64,000 nt of DNA from JALYGY01 sp963800975 (GCA_963800975.1 CAWDDB010000020.1:62001-126000), one strand, 5' to 3'. Counted from the first letter of the stretch, positions 31,602-40,676 are shown. Translations and numbers: made by a program. Notes: generated by a model from the sequence alone, not told the origin.

Positions 31602-32287
31602 TTTTCCCGGTTCAAGATTCCGCTGTCGATGGCAGCCAGCACTGCTGCCGTACGATGGTGCACCCCAAGCTTCTTGTAGACGTTATTGAAGTGCCACTTC
31701 ACGTTGGAGCGCGTAACGTGCAGGCGTTCGGCGATCTCCTTGTTCTCGAGGCCCTGCGCCGCCAATTCCAGCATCTCGAGCTCACGGCGGGTAAGCGGGC
31801 ACACCGGCGGCTGCGAGGTTGCCTCATCGTTCTCGCGGTTGCCGAGGTAGCGGATCAGACGCGCGCTGACCCTTGGGTCCACGGGCACCCCGCCTTCTAG
31901 GACCTCGCGTACGGCGCCGTGCAGCTCTTCCTGGGACCGGTCCTTGAGCAGATAGCCTGCTGCGCCCTTAGCGAAAGCCGCGAGAATTCTCTTGTCGTCG
32001 TCATAGGTGGTTAGGACAAGGACCTTAGCGTTTGGGAGCCTGGCCTTTATACGGCCCGTCGCCTCTACGCCGTCCATCTCCGGCATGCTCAAGTCCATGA
32101 GAACAACGTCGGGCTCGAGGCGACGAGCGAGCTCAACCGCTTCTGCGCCGTCCTCCGCCTCGCCGACGACTTCGAAGCCGCTCTGCCGCTCGAGCCTAGA
32201 GCGCAAGCCATCGCGGACTACGAAGTGATCGTCGCAGATGAGCACGCGGATGGTGCTTTCGATGCTTTGCCCCCGCGCCCTCATCAC
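31598..32287 (-). CDS. NarL/FixJ-family response regulator
   Basis: 229 residues. Receiver domain at 12-130 with acidic pair Asp19-Asp20, phospho-acceptor Asp65 in VVLMDLSMPEMDG, Thr in VLVLTTYDDD and Lys in GYLLKDRSQEE. The LuxR-type helix-turn-helix is at 165-225 (LTRRELEMLELAAQGLENKE). The start overlaps the end of the kinase gene by 4 bases, so the two are co-translated. Its target may include the neighbouring LPDTG gene, but this is only context. Confidence 0.92.
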   Translation of the reverse strand: MMRARGQSIESTIRVLICDDHFVVRDGLRSRLERQSGFEVVGEAEDGAEAVELARRLEPDVVLMDLSMPEMDGVEATGRIKARLPNAKVLVLTTYDDDKRILAAFAKGAAGYLLKDRSQEELHGAVREVLEGGVPVDPRVSARLIRYLGNRENDEATSQPPVCPLTRRELEMLELAAQGLENKEIAERLHVTRSNVKWHFNNVYKKLGVHHRTAAVLAAIDSGILNREN

Positions 32288-33927
32288 AGGCAGTCCGCTG
32301 CAGACGATGTCGGGGTCGTCGTGTTGGCAGGCTCGACCTCGAATCGCACCGATAGCGAAGTCCCGCCGCTCGGGGAGACCTCGAGGCTCAGAGAGCCACC
32401 CGCGTTACGCGCGAGTCGGCGCATGGCTTTGAGGCCGTGACCCCCCACCGCGAGATGGGGCTTCGAGTTCGTGGTCGCAGATGTCATCCCGCCCTGGGCA
32501 GCGCCTCCCAGACCGACTCCATCGTCGTGGATCTCGAGGGAGACTCTGCCCGAACCATAGGCAAGGACGACGTCGACGGTCGAAGCGCTGGCGTGCCTAC
32601 GAACGTTCGCAAGTCCTTCTCTCGTGGCTTTGAACAGAACCATGCCGACGTCCGGTGGCAGAGGGTAAGGGGTGCCCTCAGTGGTCGCCCGAACCCGGAC
32701 ATCAGCCTCATCCGCAAATGCCTCCGCCTCCGCAGCGAGCAACCGCGGTAATTCTTCAGAAAAGTCGTCAGTGTTCAGAGCCCTTACGAAAAGACGAGCT
32801 TCCTCGACGGTATCGCGAGAGATTTTCAGGGCAAGTCCCAACTCCTTGCGGTCATCCGCGTCCAGGCGCTCGATCCCGCCAACATCCTCGATACGGTTGC
32901 CTATGGCTATGCAGCCCTGGATCACCGTGTCGTGGATCTCGTCGGCCAGTCTCTCTCGCTCCACGCGAGCCCCGGATCTCTCGGCGAGTATCTCCTGGCG
33001 GAAGATGGTGAGCTGCTGTGCTGCAAGAGGCGCGGCCTCCAGGCAAGCACGCTTCGACGACCAGGCCCACCGCTTTGCGCCGATCATGAGAAGACCTACC
33101 GGGGCGCCGCCGGTGGACAGGGTCACTACCGAAACCCTTCCGTGGGGAAGCAGCAGTCGCAAGTCTCGGGGTAGCCCCGTTACCGATTCCGTGCGAACCG
33201 CACCTTCGGGAACCAAAGCCAGGCCGCGCGCTGTCTCTTGCGCAAGGCGCAGCCCGAGCGGCCACGAGGAAGCCTTGCGCGCAGGCCACACCGCAAGCAG
33301 CTCGTACAAGTTTGCGGATTGTTCCTCGTCCCGGGTACGGTCGGGTGTCCATCCGGGCGGCACGCGCCAGAGCAGAACGGTCCCGGCCTTCTCCATCCCC
33401 CCAGTAAGATTCTCCCCGATCGCAGCCGCGACCTCCTCGGGACGCCGTGCTCGAGCGATAGCCAGCCTCGCCCGATGAGCAGCAATTGCTGCAGCATACC
33501 TGCGACGGCCGTACGCACCTCCGACAAGGCCACCACAGAGCGCGGCTGGCAAATGTAGCGCGATCTCAGCGGGATCTACCGGAGGGAACCAGAGTGCCAC
33601 CGCACCGTTGAGCAGCGCAACGCTGATAACTCCGGTGAGCGCGCCCCGTTGCAGTGCGCGTCGCGGATCTTCGCTAGCGATACGTGCGGAGGCGCGTGCG
33701 ACGAAGAGGGCCAGGAGTAAAGACGCGCCGAAGCCACCTGCCAGGTCGGCCAACGCTTCCACCTGGTCTGACCCAGGATCGCTTCCAAAAAACACGCCGT
33801 AGGAGAAGACAAACTCGAAAACGACATAACGCATAAGTATGAAGGTCCACAGCGTGGCGACCGTCGCTCCCCAGAGAGGCCGAGCCAGAAAAGTTAGTGG
33901 AGCCAGAACTATGCCGGACCAAGACAT
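32284..33927 (-). CDS. Sensor histidine kinase (HisKA_3/NarX type)
   Basis: 547 residues. Four or more N-terminal membrane helices (residues 1-140), a GAF-like middle (about 150-315), HisKA_3 dimerisation helix with His332 in RLADEIHDTVIQG, and HATPase with the N box EGLANVRRHA and G boxes DDGVGLGG and GGHGLKAMRRLA. It should phosphorylate the adjacent regulator. The signal is unknown. Confidence 0.9.
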   Translation of the reverse strand: MSWSGIVLAPLTFLARPLWGATVATLWTFILMRYVVFEFVFSYGVFFGSDPGSDQVEALADLAGGFGASLLLALFVARASARIASEDPRRALQRGALTGVISVALLNGAVALWFPPVDPAEIALHLPAALCGGLVGGAYGRRRYAAAIAAHRARLAIARARRPEEVAAAIGENLTGGMEKAGTVLLWRVPPGWTPDRTRDEEQSANLYELLAVWPARKASSWPLGLRLAQETARGLALVPEGAVRTESVTGLPRDLRLLLPHGRVSVVTLSTGGAPVGLLMIGAKRWAWSSKRACLEAAPLAAQQLTIFRQEILAERSGARVERERLADEIHDTVIQGCIAIGNRIEDVGGIERLDADDRKELGLALKISRDTVEEARLFVRALNTDDFSEELPRLLAAEAEAFADEADVRVRATTEGTPYPLPPDVGMVLFKATREGLANVRRHASASTVDVVLAYGSGRVSLEIHDDGVGLGGAAQGGMTSATTNSKPHLAVGGHGLKAMRRLARNAGGSLSLEVSPSGGTSLSVRFEVEPANTTTPTSSAADCL

Positions 33928-34238
33928 AGGAACAGTCTAGTACGTTGCCGTACCACACGTAAGAGAATTCACAGGTTCGATTTCGGAGCGACCGACTCCA
34001 AAGGTTGGGGCCTCACCATAAACACGCGGGGAACCCGAAATGCGTCGCCAAGCGCTATCAGCTTTCGGAGCGTATCTGAGAACGCTTCATGCGGCCTCCG
34101 GCACCTTGGGTCAGCCTGCCCCAGCATCAGCCGGCTAATCCCCGCGCCCACGAACGCCTTGGCGCTCTCTCGGCGGTCAGCCGGAACAGGAAGCTGACCA
34201 TTCTCTTGTGGAGAGGGAGAGCCTCTCGGCAGACCGCC
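33928..34238. other. 311-bp gap without clear gene
   Basis: A minus-strand frame at 33969-34151 is open for 60 codons but shows no recognisable domain or ribosome site. No repeat or RNA seen. Confidence 0.4.
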
Positions 34239-34910
34239 CTAGGCGTCGTACTCGTCGTGCAGGCGCCACCAGGAGTACGGCGGGTCCTGCGGGTAGCCCT
34301 CTGGTGAATCCTCCCACTTCTCCTGGCGCCCTAGCGGGGTCAGGTCGAGGAAGCTCCAGACGCCCCCGATCGCCTCGGCCGCGCGGCCGGTCGTGTAGTA
34401 GGTGCGGTAGACCTCGTCCCCATCGCGCAGGAAGACGTTGAGGCCGAAGTACTCGGGGACGTCGAAGTCTTCGGAGAAGTCGTCGGTCGTGGTGTACCAG
34501 GGGATGGTCCACTGCATGCGCTGCTCGAGCCGCCTTATGTCCTCCTGCGGCGCGGGGGACACCAGCACGAGGGAGGTGTCGCGGGCGTGCAGGTGGGGGA
34601 GGGTGAAGTGGCCGATGTTGTCCACGAACATGGAGCAGCCCCCGCAGCCGGACTCGGGCCAGCGCGCGACCCCCGGCTCGAAGAAGAAGCGGTAGACAAT
34701 GAGCTGCCGGCGGCCGTCGAAGAGGTCGACCAGGCTCGCTTCGCCTTCCGGCCCCTCGAAGACGTAGTCCTTATCGACGCGCACCATCGGCAGCCTGCGC
34801 CGCTCGGCGGCCAGGGCGTCACCCGCGCGGGTGGCCTCCTTCTCCTTCGCGAGCAGCGCCTCGCGGGCGGCCCGCCACTCCTCCGTCGACACGACTTGTG
34901 GGTGGTTCAT
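34239..34910 (-). CDS. DUF899 thioredoxin-like protein
   Basis: 223 residues from ATG 34910 with AAAGGAG upstream. DUF899 signature: VSTEEWRAAREALLAKEKEA, RRRLPMVRVDKDYVFEGPEG, YRFFFEP with CGGCSMFVDNIGH (CxxC-like CGGC), DTSLVLVSPAP, VFLRDGDEVYRTYYTTGR and PYSWWRLHDEYDA. The fold is thioredoxin-like and substrates are unknown. Confidence 0.88.
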   Translation of the reverse strand: MNHPQVVSTEEWRAAREALLAKEKEATRAGDALAAERRRLPMVRVDKDYVFEGPEGEASLVDLFDGRRQLIVYRFFFEPGVARWPESGCGGCSMFVDNIGHFTLPHLHARDTSLVLVSPAPQEDIRRLEQRMQWTIPWYTTTDDFSEDFDVPEYFGLNVFLRDGDEVYRTYYTTGRAAEAIGGVWSFLDLTPLGRQEKWEDSPEGYPQDPPYSWWRLHDEYDA

Positions 34911-34963
34911 GGTGTCTCCTTTCCTGTGGTTGCGAGGACCCGGCCTGTCTGCCCTTCGTCCTC

Positions 34964-35407
34964 TTACTCCGAGAAGTCGAAGCTCAGCCAGCGGACGGGC
35001 CGGATCTTGAAGAGGACGAACTCCTGCGTGGGGTGATCCAGCTCCGACCGGGCGAACCACCGCGCCTGCTCCTCGGGCAGGTAGCGGCCGACCACGGCGA
35101 GCACCTGCTCCTCAGAAGGCGGCCTTTCTTCGCCGACGACCGTGCCCTCGACCGTGACGTACCTGTACGGGAACTCCTCCTTCTGGACCACCAGGCTCAG
35201 CGCGCCGGCGGCCCGGATCAGGCGCGCCTTGCGCGACCTGCGGCCCTGGGTGCCGGTGAAGAAGGTGATGTCGCCGCCCGGCTCGTAGGCGTACCATACC
35301 GGGGTCGAGTGGGGTGGCCTGTCGCCTTCGCTGGCTACGCTGATTACCCCCACGTGCCGCCCGGCGAGGAACTCCTGCTGTTCGTTCTCGGTCATCGGTC
35401 CCGGCAT
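34964..35407 (-). CDS. Pyridoxamine 5'-phosphate oxidase-like flavoprotein
   Basis: 147 residues. Split-barrel FMN-binding fold: LAGRHVGVISVASEGDRPPH, STPVWYAYEPGGDITFFTG, KARLIRAAGALSLVVQ and YRYVTVEGTVVGEE. Related proteins bind FMN or F420 and reduce small molecules. It lies 53 bases upstream of the DUF899 gene on the same strand. Confidence 0.85.
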   Translation of the reverse strand: MPGPMTENEQQEFLAGRHVGVISVASEGDRPPHSTPVWYAYEPGGDITFFTGTQGRRSRKARLIRAAGALSLVVQKEEFPYRYVTVEGTVVGEERPPSEEQVLAVVGRYLPEEQARWFARSELDHPTQEFVLFKIRPVRWLSFDFSE

Positions 35408-35458
35408 GTTTGCTCCTCCTTTACGGATCGTCGTGTTGTATGGCCGGCAAGCGGCACG

Positions 35459-36352
35459 TCAGGGCCCGGAGGGGAGCATCCCGATCATGCTCCGGAGGCC
35501 CGCGTCCCAGCCCTCGACGTCGCCGAAGTCGTCGTGGAACACGATCAGGGCCAGCGCCACCTGCAATGCGCGCAGCTCGGTGCAGCGCGCCATCACCTCG
35601 GGGTCGGGCTGATGGTGGGCCGCCACGGCCTCGGGGTCCATCATCGTCGCGAGGTCCCATTCGGCCGGTCCCAGGCAGACGTCTTCGAAGTCGATCCACA
35701 CGAGCTCTCCTTCTCGCGTGGCGATGAGGTTCCCCGGGTGCGCGTCGCCGTGCAGCGCCTGCGGGTCGTCGCCCGGCTCTTCCCACATCGGCCGCAGCCG
35801 CTCTGCCGCCGCGCGCAGCAGCTCTGCGTCCGCCTTGCCAAGCACGCCGTCGCCTGTCCCGTCGAGCAACTCCAGCCCACGAGGTACGTCCTGGGCACAA
35901 AGCATCGGCAGCTCGCCGGGGTATGCTTGCAAGGCGGCGTGAAGGTCCGGGAGCATCGCCGAGCAGTCGGCGGCGGTCGGGGTCCGGTCCGGGTCGGGCT
36001 CGACAAACGTCCAGAAGCTGATGGGGAACCCGTCGCGCTCGTGCGGGCCGCGCGGCAATTCCCTACTCGGCGCGACGACGGGCGCGCCCCCCTCCGCCAG
36101 GAAGCTCGTCACCGAGATCTCACGTTCCAACCACGGCTCGATGGGTTCTCTCAACTCCTGCATACAGGTCACCACCCGCGCGACTACCGGCGCCGGTTTC
36201 AGGTACACCATCAGCGAGAACAGATCGTTCAGCACGACCGGTTCCTCGACCCGGAGCCCGAGCTCGCGGGCCAGGCCCACCACCGCGCCCACCGCCCGCC
36301 GCGAACGCTCCTCGCGGCGGCGCCTTCGCTCGTTGCCTTCAGACGTCGTCAC
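35459..36352 (-). CDS. APH-type phosphotransferase (kinase-like fold)
   Basis: 297 residues. An N-terminal lobe (VVLNDLFSLMVYLKPAPVVA) and the catalytic loop ALHGDAHPGNLIATREGELV with WIDFEDVCLGPAEWDLATM: HGDxHxxN and the metal-binding IDFED of the aminoglycoside phosphotransferase/choline kinase superfamily. The substrate may be a small molecule; antibiotic resistance is not implied. Confidence 0.87.
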   Translation of the reverse strand: MTTSEGNERRRRREERSRRAVGAVVGLARELGLRVEEPVVLNDLFSLMVYLKPAPVVARVVTCMQELREPIEPWLEREISVTSFLAEGGAPVVAPSRELPRGPHERDGFPISFWTFVEPDPDRTPTAADCSAMLPDLHAALQAYPGELPMLCAQDVPRGLELLDGTGDGVLGKADAELLRAAAERLRPMWEEPGDDPQALHGDAHPGNLIATREGELVWIDFEDVCLGPAEWDLATMMDPEAVAAHHQPDPEVMARCTELRALQVALALIVFHDDFGDVEGWDAGLRSMIGMLPSGP

Positions 36353-36463
36353 GCTGTCCTTCCGGCTCCTTTAGCAAACCTTATCGCTCCTCGGAAGCGT
36401 AGCGACTCAATCATCTATCGTGCATCCGCCCGAGCCGGGCTCTGGAGAGTCCTGAGTTATTCT

Positions 36464-37369
36464 TCATTGTTGCATCCCTTCCGTGACGCCGAAGAAACGG
36501 TTCAGGGCTTCGGCAGTATTTTCGGGAGCTTCCTCCGGGAAAAAGTGTCCGGCGTCAAGCGCATATCCCTGGACATCGTCGCCCCAATATCGCCAAAGCG
36601 CGAGCGCCCCGCCCTCCTTGGCGTACCAGGTATCGAGCGGCCCTCCGGCGCCCCACAGCGCCAGAATGGGACACGCTATCCGGCGGCCGTTTGCGAGATC
36701 CTCTCTGTCGTGCTCACGATCTATGGTGGCGGCGGCCCGGTATTCCTCGCAGATGGCGTGGGCGTGAGCGGGCTCCCTGATAGCCTGCACGTAGGCGGTG
36801 CGGATCTCCGGGGGGAACGCGGAGGTTGGAGAACCCCATCCTCCAAGGGCATCGTCAACGACGGCTTCGGGGGAGGACGTGAGCACGTTCTCGGGGAGGG
36901 GCTCGGATTGGGCGAGCAGGGTCCACGGCCAGTATGCCAGCGCAAACCTCGCGTCGGCCCGTTCCCACGCGGTCTCTGTCGGCACAATGTCGAGAACGGC
37001 GAGGCGCTCGACGCGGTCCGGATGGTCGAGGGCCATGCGATAGGCAACGCGGCCGCCGCGATCATGCCCCGCCACCGAGAAGCTCGGGAACCCGAGCTGT
37101 TCCATGACCTGGACCATGTCTTCGGCCATGACTCGCTTTGAGTACGGGTTGTGATCCCGATCAGACTGCAGGCAACCGCTGCGCCCGCAGCCGCGAAGAT
37201 CGGCACAGACCACCGTAAAATCGCGGGCGAGCAAGGGAGCGACGCCGCGCCACATCAAGTGCGTCTGGGGAAAACCGTGCAACAGAAGAACCGGCGGCCC
37301 CGTCCCGGATGAGCGCACGAAAATGCTGGTTTCGTCCGTTTCGATCTCCGAGGCCGTGAATTCCTCCAT
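36464..37369 (-). CDS. Alpha/beta hydrolase, haloacetate-dehalogenase-like
   Basis: 301 residues from ATG 37369; an earlier ATG at 37450 overlaps the cupin stop and could be used by translational coupling. Oxyanion motif LLLHGFPQTHLMWRG, nucleophile elbow AGHDRGGRVAYR with Asp103 in place of Ser, DLRGCGRSG, and the catalytic His in DAGHFFPEEAPE. An Asp nucleophile with an R-G-G-R context is typical of (fluoro)acetate dehalogenases and epoxide hydrolases. Substrate not assigned. Confidence 0.85.
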   Translation of the reverse strand: MEEFTASEIETDETSIFVRSSGTGPPVLLLHGFPQTHLMWRGVAPLLARDFTVVCADLRGCGRSGCLQSDRDHNPYSKRVMAEDMVQVMEQLGFPSFSVAGHDRGGRVAYRMALDHPDRVERLAVLDIVPTETAWERADARFALAYWPWTLLAQSEPLPENVLTSSPEAVVDDALGGWGSPTSAFPPEIRTAYVQAIREPAHAHAICEEYRAAATIDREHDREDLANGRRIACPILALWGAGGPLDTWYAKEGGALALWRYWGDDVQGYALDAGHFFPEEAPENTAEALNRFFGVTEGMQQ

Positions 37370-37434
37370 CACAGATAGCTCGTGATCTCCGGCGCGCGGT
37401 CCGAAGCGCGCGTCCCCCCGATCGCGCGCCGGGT

Positions 37435-37773
37435 TCACTCTTCTAGCCATTCGGTCACGAAGCGTTCGCTGGCGTGTATGTCCACCTGACGCAGCCGTCC
37501 CGTCCCGGAGTTCACGAACTTGTGCGCAATTCCCGCCGGCACCACCACGACCTGTCCGCCCCTCACCTCGATCTCTTCGCCCCCGGCCGTGAAGGTCGCG
37601 GTGCCTTCCTGCACGACGAACACCTCCTCGTAGGGGTGCTTGTGCAGCCTCGGGCCGCCTCCCGGCGGCGCGTCGACCAAGATGAACGAGACGCCGGCGC
37701 CGTGGAGGTATCCCTGGAACTCGTCGTCGCTCTCGCCCGCCCCCAGGTCGGCCAGATCTAGGACGCGCGTCAT
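37435..37773 (-). CDS. Small cupin protein
   Basis: 112 residues. Motif 1 PRLHKHPYEEVFVVQEGTAT and motif 2 GGQVVVVPAGIAHKFVNSG carry the His/Glu metal ligands. It starts 4 bases inside the upstream hydrolase remnant, so the genes are translationally coupled. Close in sequence to the cupin at 43996 (both end in an RQ-H-P/A...ERF/METEWLE tail). Confidence 0.85.
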   Translation of the reverse strand: MTRVLDLADLGAGESDDEFQGYLHGAGVSFILVDAPPGGGPRLHKHPYEEVFVVQEGTATFTAGGEEIEVRGGQVVVVPAGIAHKFVNSGTGRLRQVDIHASERFVTEWLEE

Positions 37774-38123
37774 TCGCTGCCCTCCGCCGCTTGACCGTCC
37801 TCCGGCATTGGCGTGTCGAGGAACGGCGACACGGCTGACGCGAGCACGGGGGAGGAGAAGATGTCGTAGTGCGTCGTGGCCGGCAGCACCGCGAGCCGGG
37901 AGGCGGGCATCGACTCGAAGCTCAGTGGACGGTCGATATCCGTAGTGCGCCCGTGCGCCTGCAGTTCGACCGCGATGACCCGCCGGCCCTCGGCGAGCAG
38001 CGGCAACATCTCGACCGCGCCGGCGGCGCCGTGCAGCAGCACGAGCGGATAACCTTCTCCGTGCATCTTGTAGTACAGGTTCAGGCCGTCCACGTCGGCG
38101 TAATTGCCCCTATCCTCTGTCAC
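37770..38123 (-). CDS. Alpha/beta hydrolase with an internal deletion
   Basis: 117 residues. The N-terminal part YADVDGLNLYYKMHGEGYPL, VLLHGAAGAVEML, VIAVELQAHGRTTDIDRPLS is normal, but at SFES it jumps to MPASRLAVLPATTHYDIFSS and PFLDTPM, the family's C-terminus with the catalytic His. About 150 residues, including the nucleophile elbow and acid, are missing while the frame is kept. Probably an inactive product of a clean internal deletion. Confidence 0.75.
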   Translation of the reverse strand: MTEDRGNYADVDGLNLYYKMHGEGYPLVLLHGAAGAVEMLPLLAEGRRVIAVELQAHGRTTDIDRPLSFESMPASRLAVLPATTHYDIFSSPVLASAVSPFLDTPMPEDGQAAEGSE

Positions 38124-38134
38124 GGTGCCCTCCT

Positions 38135-38680
38135 CTACAACCCTCTGATGTCTCTAGCGACCTCGGACAGGTCTTCGTTGAACTGGTGTCCGCGGTCGTC
38201 GAACTCGTGTATCGTCGCCTGCGGAAGCCTTTCCCCGTACATGGCGAGGTGCGCGAACGGCACCCACTCGTCGTCGCGGCTGTGGTAGAAGAACATCGGC
38301 AGCTGCTTCGGGAGCCTGGACGCGAAGCCTTCTCCCAGCGCGTACTCGGCGACCTCCCAGTCCTCGGCGTCCCAGTAGGGCGGCGCCAGGAGGAAGAGCC
38401 CGGCTACGGGTCCCTTCGGTTCCTCCTCGGAGAGGTACTTCAGCAGGATCGAAGCACCCAGGGAGTGCCCGACGAGGATCGCCTCGCCGTCCAGCTCGGC
38501 GACCTCCTCCGAGATCCGGGCTTTCCAGGCCTCGTATTCGGGGCTGTCTTCGTCCGGCATCTTCGGAGCCCGCACGTCGTAAGCGGCTCCCAGCGCATCT
38601 TGCAGGCTCGCGGCCATCTTCTTGTCTTCCTCGTGTGCTCCCTCTCCGCCACCGTGGATAAACAAGACCTGCCTTTTCAT
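38135..38680 (-). CDS. RBBP9/YdeN-like serine hydrolase
   Basis: 181 residues. QVLFIHGGGEGAHEED, nucleophile Ser73 in ILVGHSLGASILL, acid in FYHSRDDEWVPFAH and catalytic His in FDDRGHQFNEDL. This short alpha/beta hydrolase type lacks a lid. The substrate is unknown. Confidence 0.87.
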   Translation of the reverse strand: MKRQVLFIHGGGEGAHEEDKKMAASLQDALGAAYDVRAPKMPDEDSPEYEAWKARISEEVAELDGEAILVGHSLGASILLKYLSEEEPKGPVAGLFLLAPPYWDAEDWEVAEYALGEGFASRLPKQLPMFFYHSRDDEWVPFAHLAMYGERLPQATIHEFDDRGHQFNEDLSEVARDIRGL

Positions 38681-38811
38681 GTGCTCCCTTTCCTCACGTC
38701 CATCGGCTGGCCGAAGTACACCGAGGCCGTTTTGCCGCGCGCCCGCCCATCGTTCGGACCGGCGATGAACCCGTCGAGCAATATCGTCAGCCCCATTGTT
38801 ACCTTGCCCAC
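38677..38811 (-). pseudogene. Remnant of a RibD_C/DHFR-like gene
   Basis: From GTG 38811: MGKVTMGLTILLDGFIAGPN DGRARGK, matching the start MGKVSVGLSMSLDGFIAG of the intact paralogue at 45558. After 44 codons a stop overlaps the next gene's ATG. The remaining 150 residues are deleted. Confidence 0.7.
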
Positions 38812-38878
38812 GTTCGTTCTCCTGCTTCGGTCGGTTGATCCCTATTCGCGAGCTGTTGCCGTTTTCATGCCAGCAGGT

Positions 38879-39487
38879 TTACTCCTGGCGAACTCCGTAC
38901 CGTACGAGTACGTTCCCCGAATCCTCCCACGTACGGGTCTCGATAAGCCGGAGCGGTGCAGGCGGTTGGCCGCCGAACATCGGCGAACCGGCGCCCACTA
39001 CGACCGGGCAGACCAGCAGGTGAAGTTCGTCGACCAGATTCTGAGCCAGAAGATCGTTCCAGAGCGTTCGGCTGCCGAAAACCAGTATGTCCCGGCCTTC
39101 CTGGTGTTTGAGGTCGGCGATCCGATCGTGCGCATCTGCGCGACCGATGATGCGGGTGTTGCGCCATGGGTCGGTCTCCTCGGGGGTCAGGCTGTCCGAT
39201 ACGACAACCTTGTCTATGGCGTTGTTTAGCCGGGATATCTCCCGTTGGAGGTGCGTGGCGTTCTCGTCATCGGCCACGGGCGGCCAGAAACCCCTGAACC
39301 CATCGTACGACGCGCGTCCCAACAGCAGCGTATCGGACGCGCGCAGACGCTCGGCGTTGTAGGCATCGAAGCTCTCGTCCGTTGGATAGGCCTCCCACCG
39401 GTAGTCGAACAGGGCCATGACGTTCTTGTCCGGTCCTTCGTAGTAGCCGTCCAGCGACATGGCATTGCAGACGACGAGTTTGCGCAC
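38879..39487 (-). CDS. RibD_C/dihydrofolate-reductase-like protein
   Basis: 202 residues from GTG 39487, which overlaps the stop of the upstream VOC gene. RKLVVCNAMSLDGYYEGPDK, TLLLGRASYDGFRGFWP, KVVVSDSLTPEE, ILVFGSRTLWNDLLAQNLVD and ELHLLVCPVVVGAGSPMFGG follow the RibD C-terminal/DHFR Rossmann-like NAD(P)H fold. The family includes deaminase-reductases and uncharacterised oxidoreductases. Confidence 0.85.
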   Translation of the reverse strand: MRKLVVCNAMSLDGYYEGPDKNVMALFDYRWEAYPTDESFDAYNAERLRASDTLLLGRASYDGFRGFWPPVADDENATHLQREISRLNNAIDKVVVSDSLTPEETDPWRNTRIIGRADAHDRIADLKHQEGRDILVFGSRTLWNDLLAQNLVDELHLLVCPVVVGAGSPMFGGQPPAPLRLIETRTWEDSGNVLVRYGVRQE

Positions 39488-39927
39488 TACGCGCCCTCTC
39501 CGCCGATAGCCGCGTCGGGTCGGGCGGGTATCTGCTGCACGCACCAGCGGTTGCCGTCCGGGTCGCTGAAGTAGACGCACCCTACGTAGTCGAGGTTCTC
39601 GTCCTCGCGGGCTGGCCGGTATTCTCCCTCGTTGAAGACGAGAAAGTCGCCAACATCCACGCCTCTTTCGACGAGACCGGCACGAGCTTTCCGAACGTCG
39701 GTTACGACCAGGAACGTCCCATCGAGTTCGCCAGGCTTCATGTCCACCGTGCCCTGTCCCAGGTGTATCGAGCATCCAGAGCCCGGCGGGGTGAGCTGAA
39801 CGAGACGCACGTCCTCGCTGACTACGTGATCTATGTCCACGTCGAAGCCGAGCTTCTCCGCGTAGAAGTCTCGGGCGCGGTTCACGTCCGAGACCGGCAC
39901 AGTGACCACCTCTATCTTCCAATCCAT
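39487..39927 (-). CDS. VOC-family (glyoxalase-like) protein
   Basis: 146 residues from ATG 39927 with AAAGGTGAG upstream. MDWKIEVVTVPVSDVNRARD, FYAEKLGFDVDIDH, RLVQLTPPGSGCSIHLG and YVGCVYFSDPDGNRWCVQQI. Closely similar in layout to the VOC protein at 46194. Coupled to the reductase at 38879. Confidence 0.87.
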   Translation of the reverse strand: MDWKIEVVTVPVSDVNRARDFYAEKLGFDVDIDHVVSEDVRLVQLTPPGSGCSIHLGQGTVDMKPGELDGTFLVVTDVRKARAGLVERGVDVGDFLVFNEGEYRPAREDENLDYVGCVYFSDPDGNRWCVQQIPARPDAAIGGEGA

Positions 39928-39941
39928 GACGCGCTCACCTT

Positions 39942-40676
39942 TCATTCGCGACCAGCTGCTTTTTTCATGTCCATGTATTGCCTCCGCTCCTCTTTGTCGA
40001 GGTGTTCGATGGCGTAGCGCAACATCGTGCGCGGCATCGTCGCGGCGTGCTCGTCGAGAAACGTCCTCAATCTATCGCGGTCTTTCTTTCCGGCGGCGCG
40101 CAGCCATCCTCCGGTAGCTTTGTGGATCAGGTCTTCATCATCGTCGAGCAACATTTCGGCGATTTTGAAGGTGTCGTCGAGATCCCCTTGCCTGATGAAA
40201 TAGTACGTGCTCACGATGGCCGTGCGACGCTCCCACAAGTTGTCGGAGCGAGCGAGTTCGTACAAAACGTCTCGCGGCTTGTCGAAGAGGTAGCCGCCGA
40301 CGACGAACGGACAGCTCACGTCCACGAGGTCCCAGTTGTTGATCCTGTCCGTGCGGCGCATGTACAGGTCGAAGAGCTCCTTCCTCCGGCTCTCGGGCGT
40401 CTTCTTCCTGCGGGCCTGCTTGTCCATGATGCTGAGGCCGCCGGCCCGTACCTCGTGGACCTCGCTTACGAGCAGCTTCTCTATCTCGCCGGGCTCCATC
40501 TCGATGAACTCTTTGGCGAGCTCGAAGACCTGCCCCATACGCACGCCGATGAACTCGTCGCCTTCGCCGTACTCGCCTTCGCCGAGCTTGAAGTATCTCC
40601 GGTACTGATCGCGTTGTTCCGGCGAACGGTGCGTCTCTAGCTCCTCGACAAACCGCTGTGCCGTGGGTGTCGCCAT
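39942..40676 (-). CDS. AlkD-like DNA alkylation repair protein
   Basis: 244 residues. An all-helical HEAT-like repeat protein with GDEFIGVRMGQVFELAKEFI, HEVRAGGLSIMDKQARR, INNWDLVDVSCPFVVGGYLF and LWERRTAIVSTYYFIRQGDL. The NNWDLVD motif carries the AlkD catalytic-type Asp. AlkD glycosylases excise N3- and N7-alkylpurines without base flipping. Lies just upstream of the VOC/reductase pair. Confidence 0.87.
   Translation of the reverse strand: MATPTAQRFVEELETHRSPEQRDQYRRYFKLGEGEYGEGDEFIGVRMGQVFELAKEFIEMEPGEIEKLLVSEVHEVRAGGLSIMDKQARRKKTPESRRKELFDLYMRRTDRINNWDLVDVSCPFVVGGYLFDKPRDVLYELARSDNLWERRTAIVSTYYFIRQGDLDDTFKIAEMLLDDDEDLIHKATGGWLRAAGKKDRDRLRTFLDEHAATMPRTMLRYAIEHLDKEERRQYMDMKKAAGRE

Noticed and set aside
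33969..34151. 60-codon minus-strand open frame
   Set aside because: No ribosome site, domain or similarity to anything recognisable.
34898..37141. 747-codon plus-strand open frame
   Set aside because: Lies opposite three recognisable minus-strand genes (PPOX, APH, hydrolase); composition is shadow-like.
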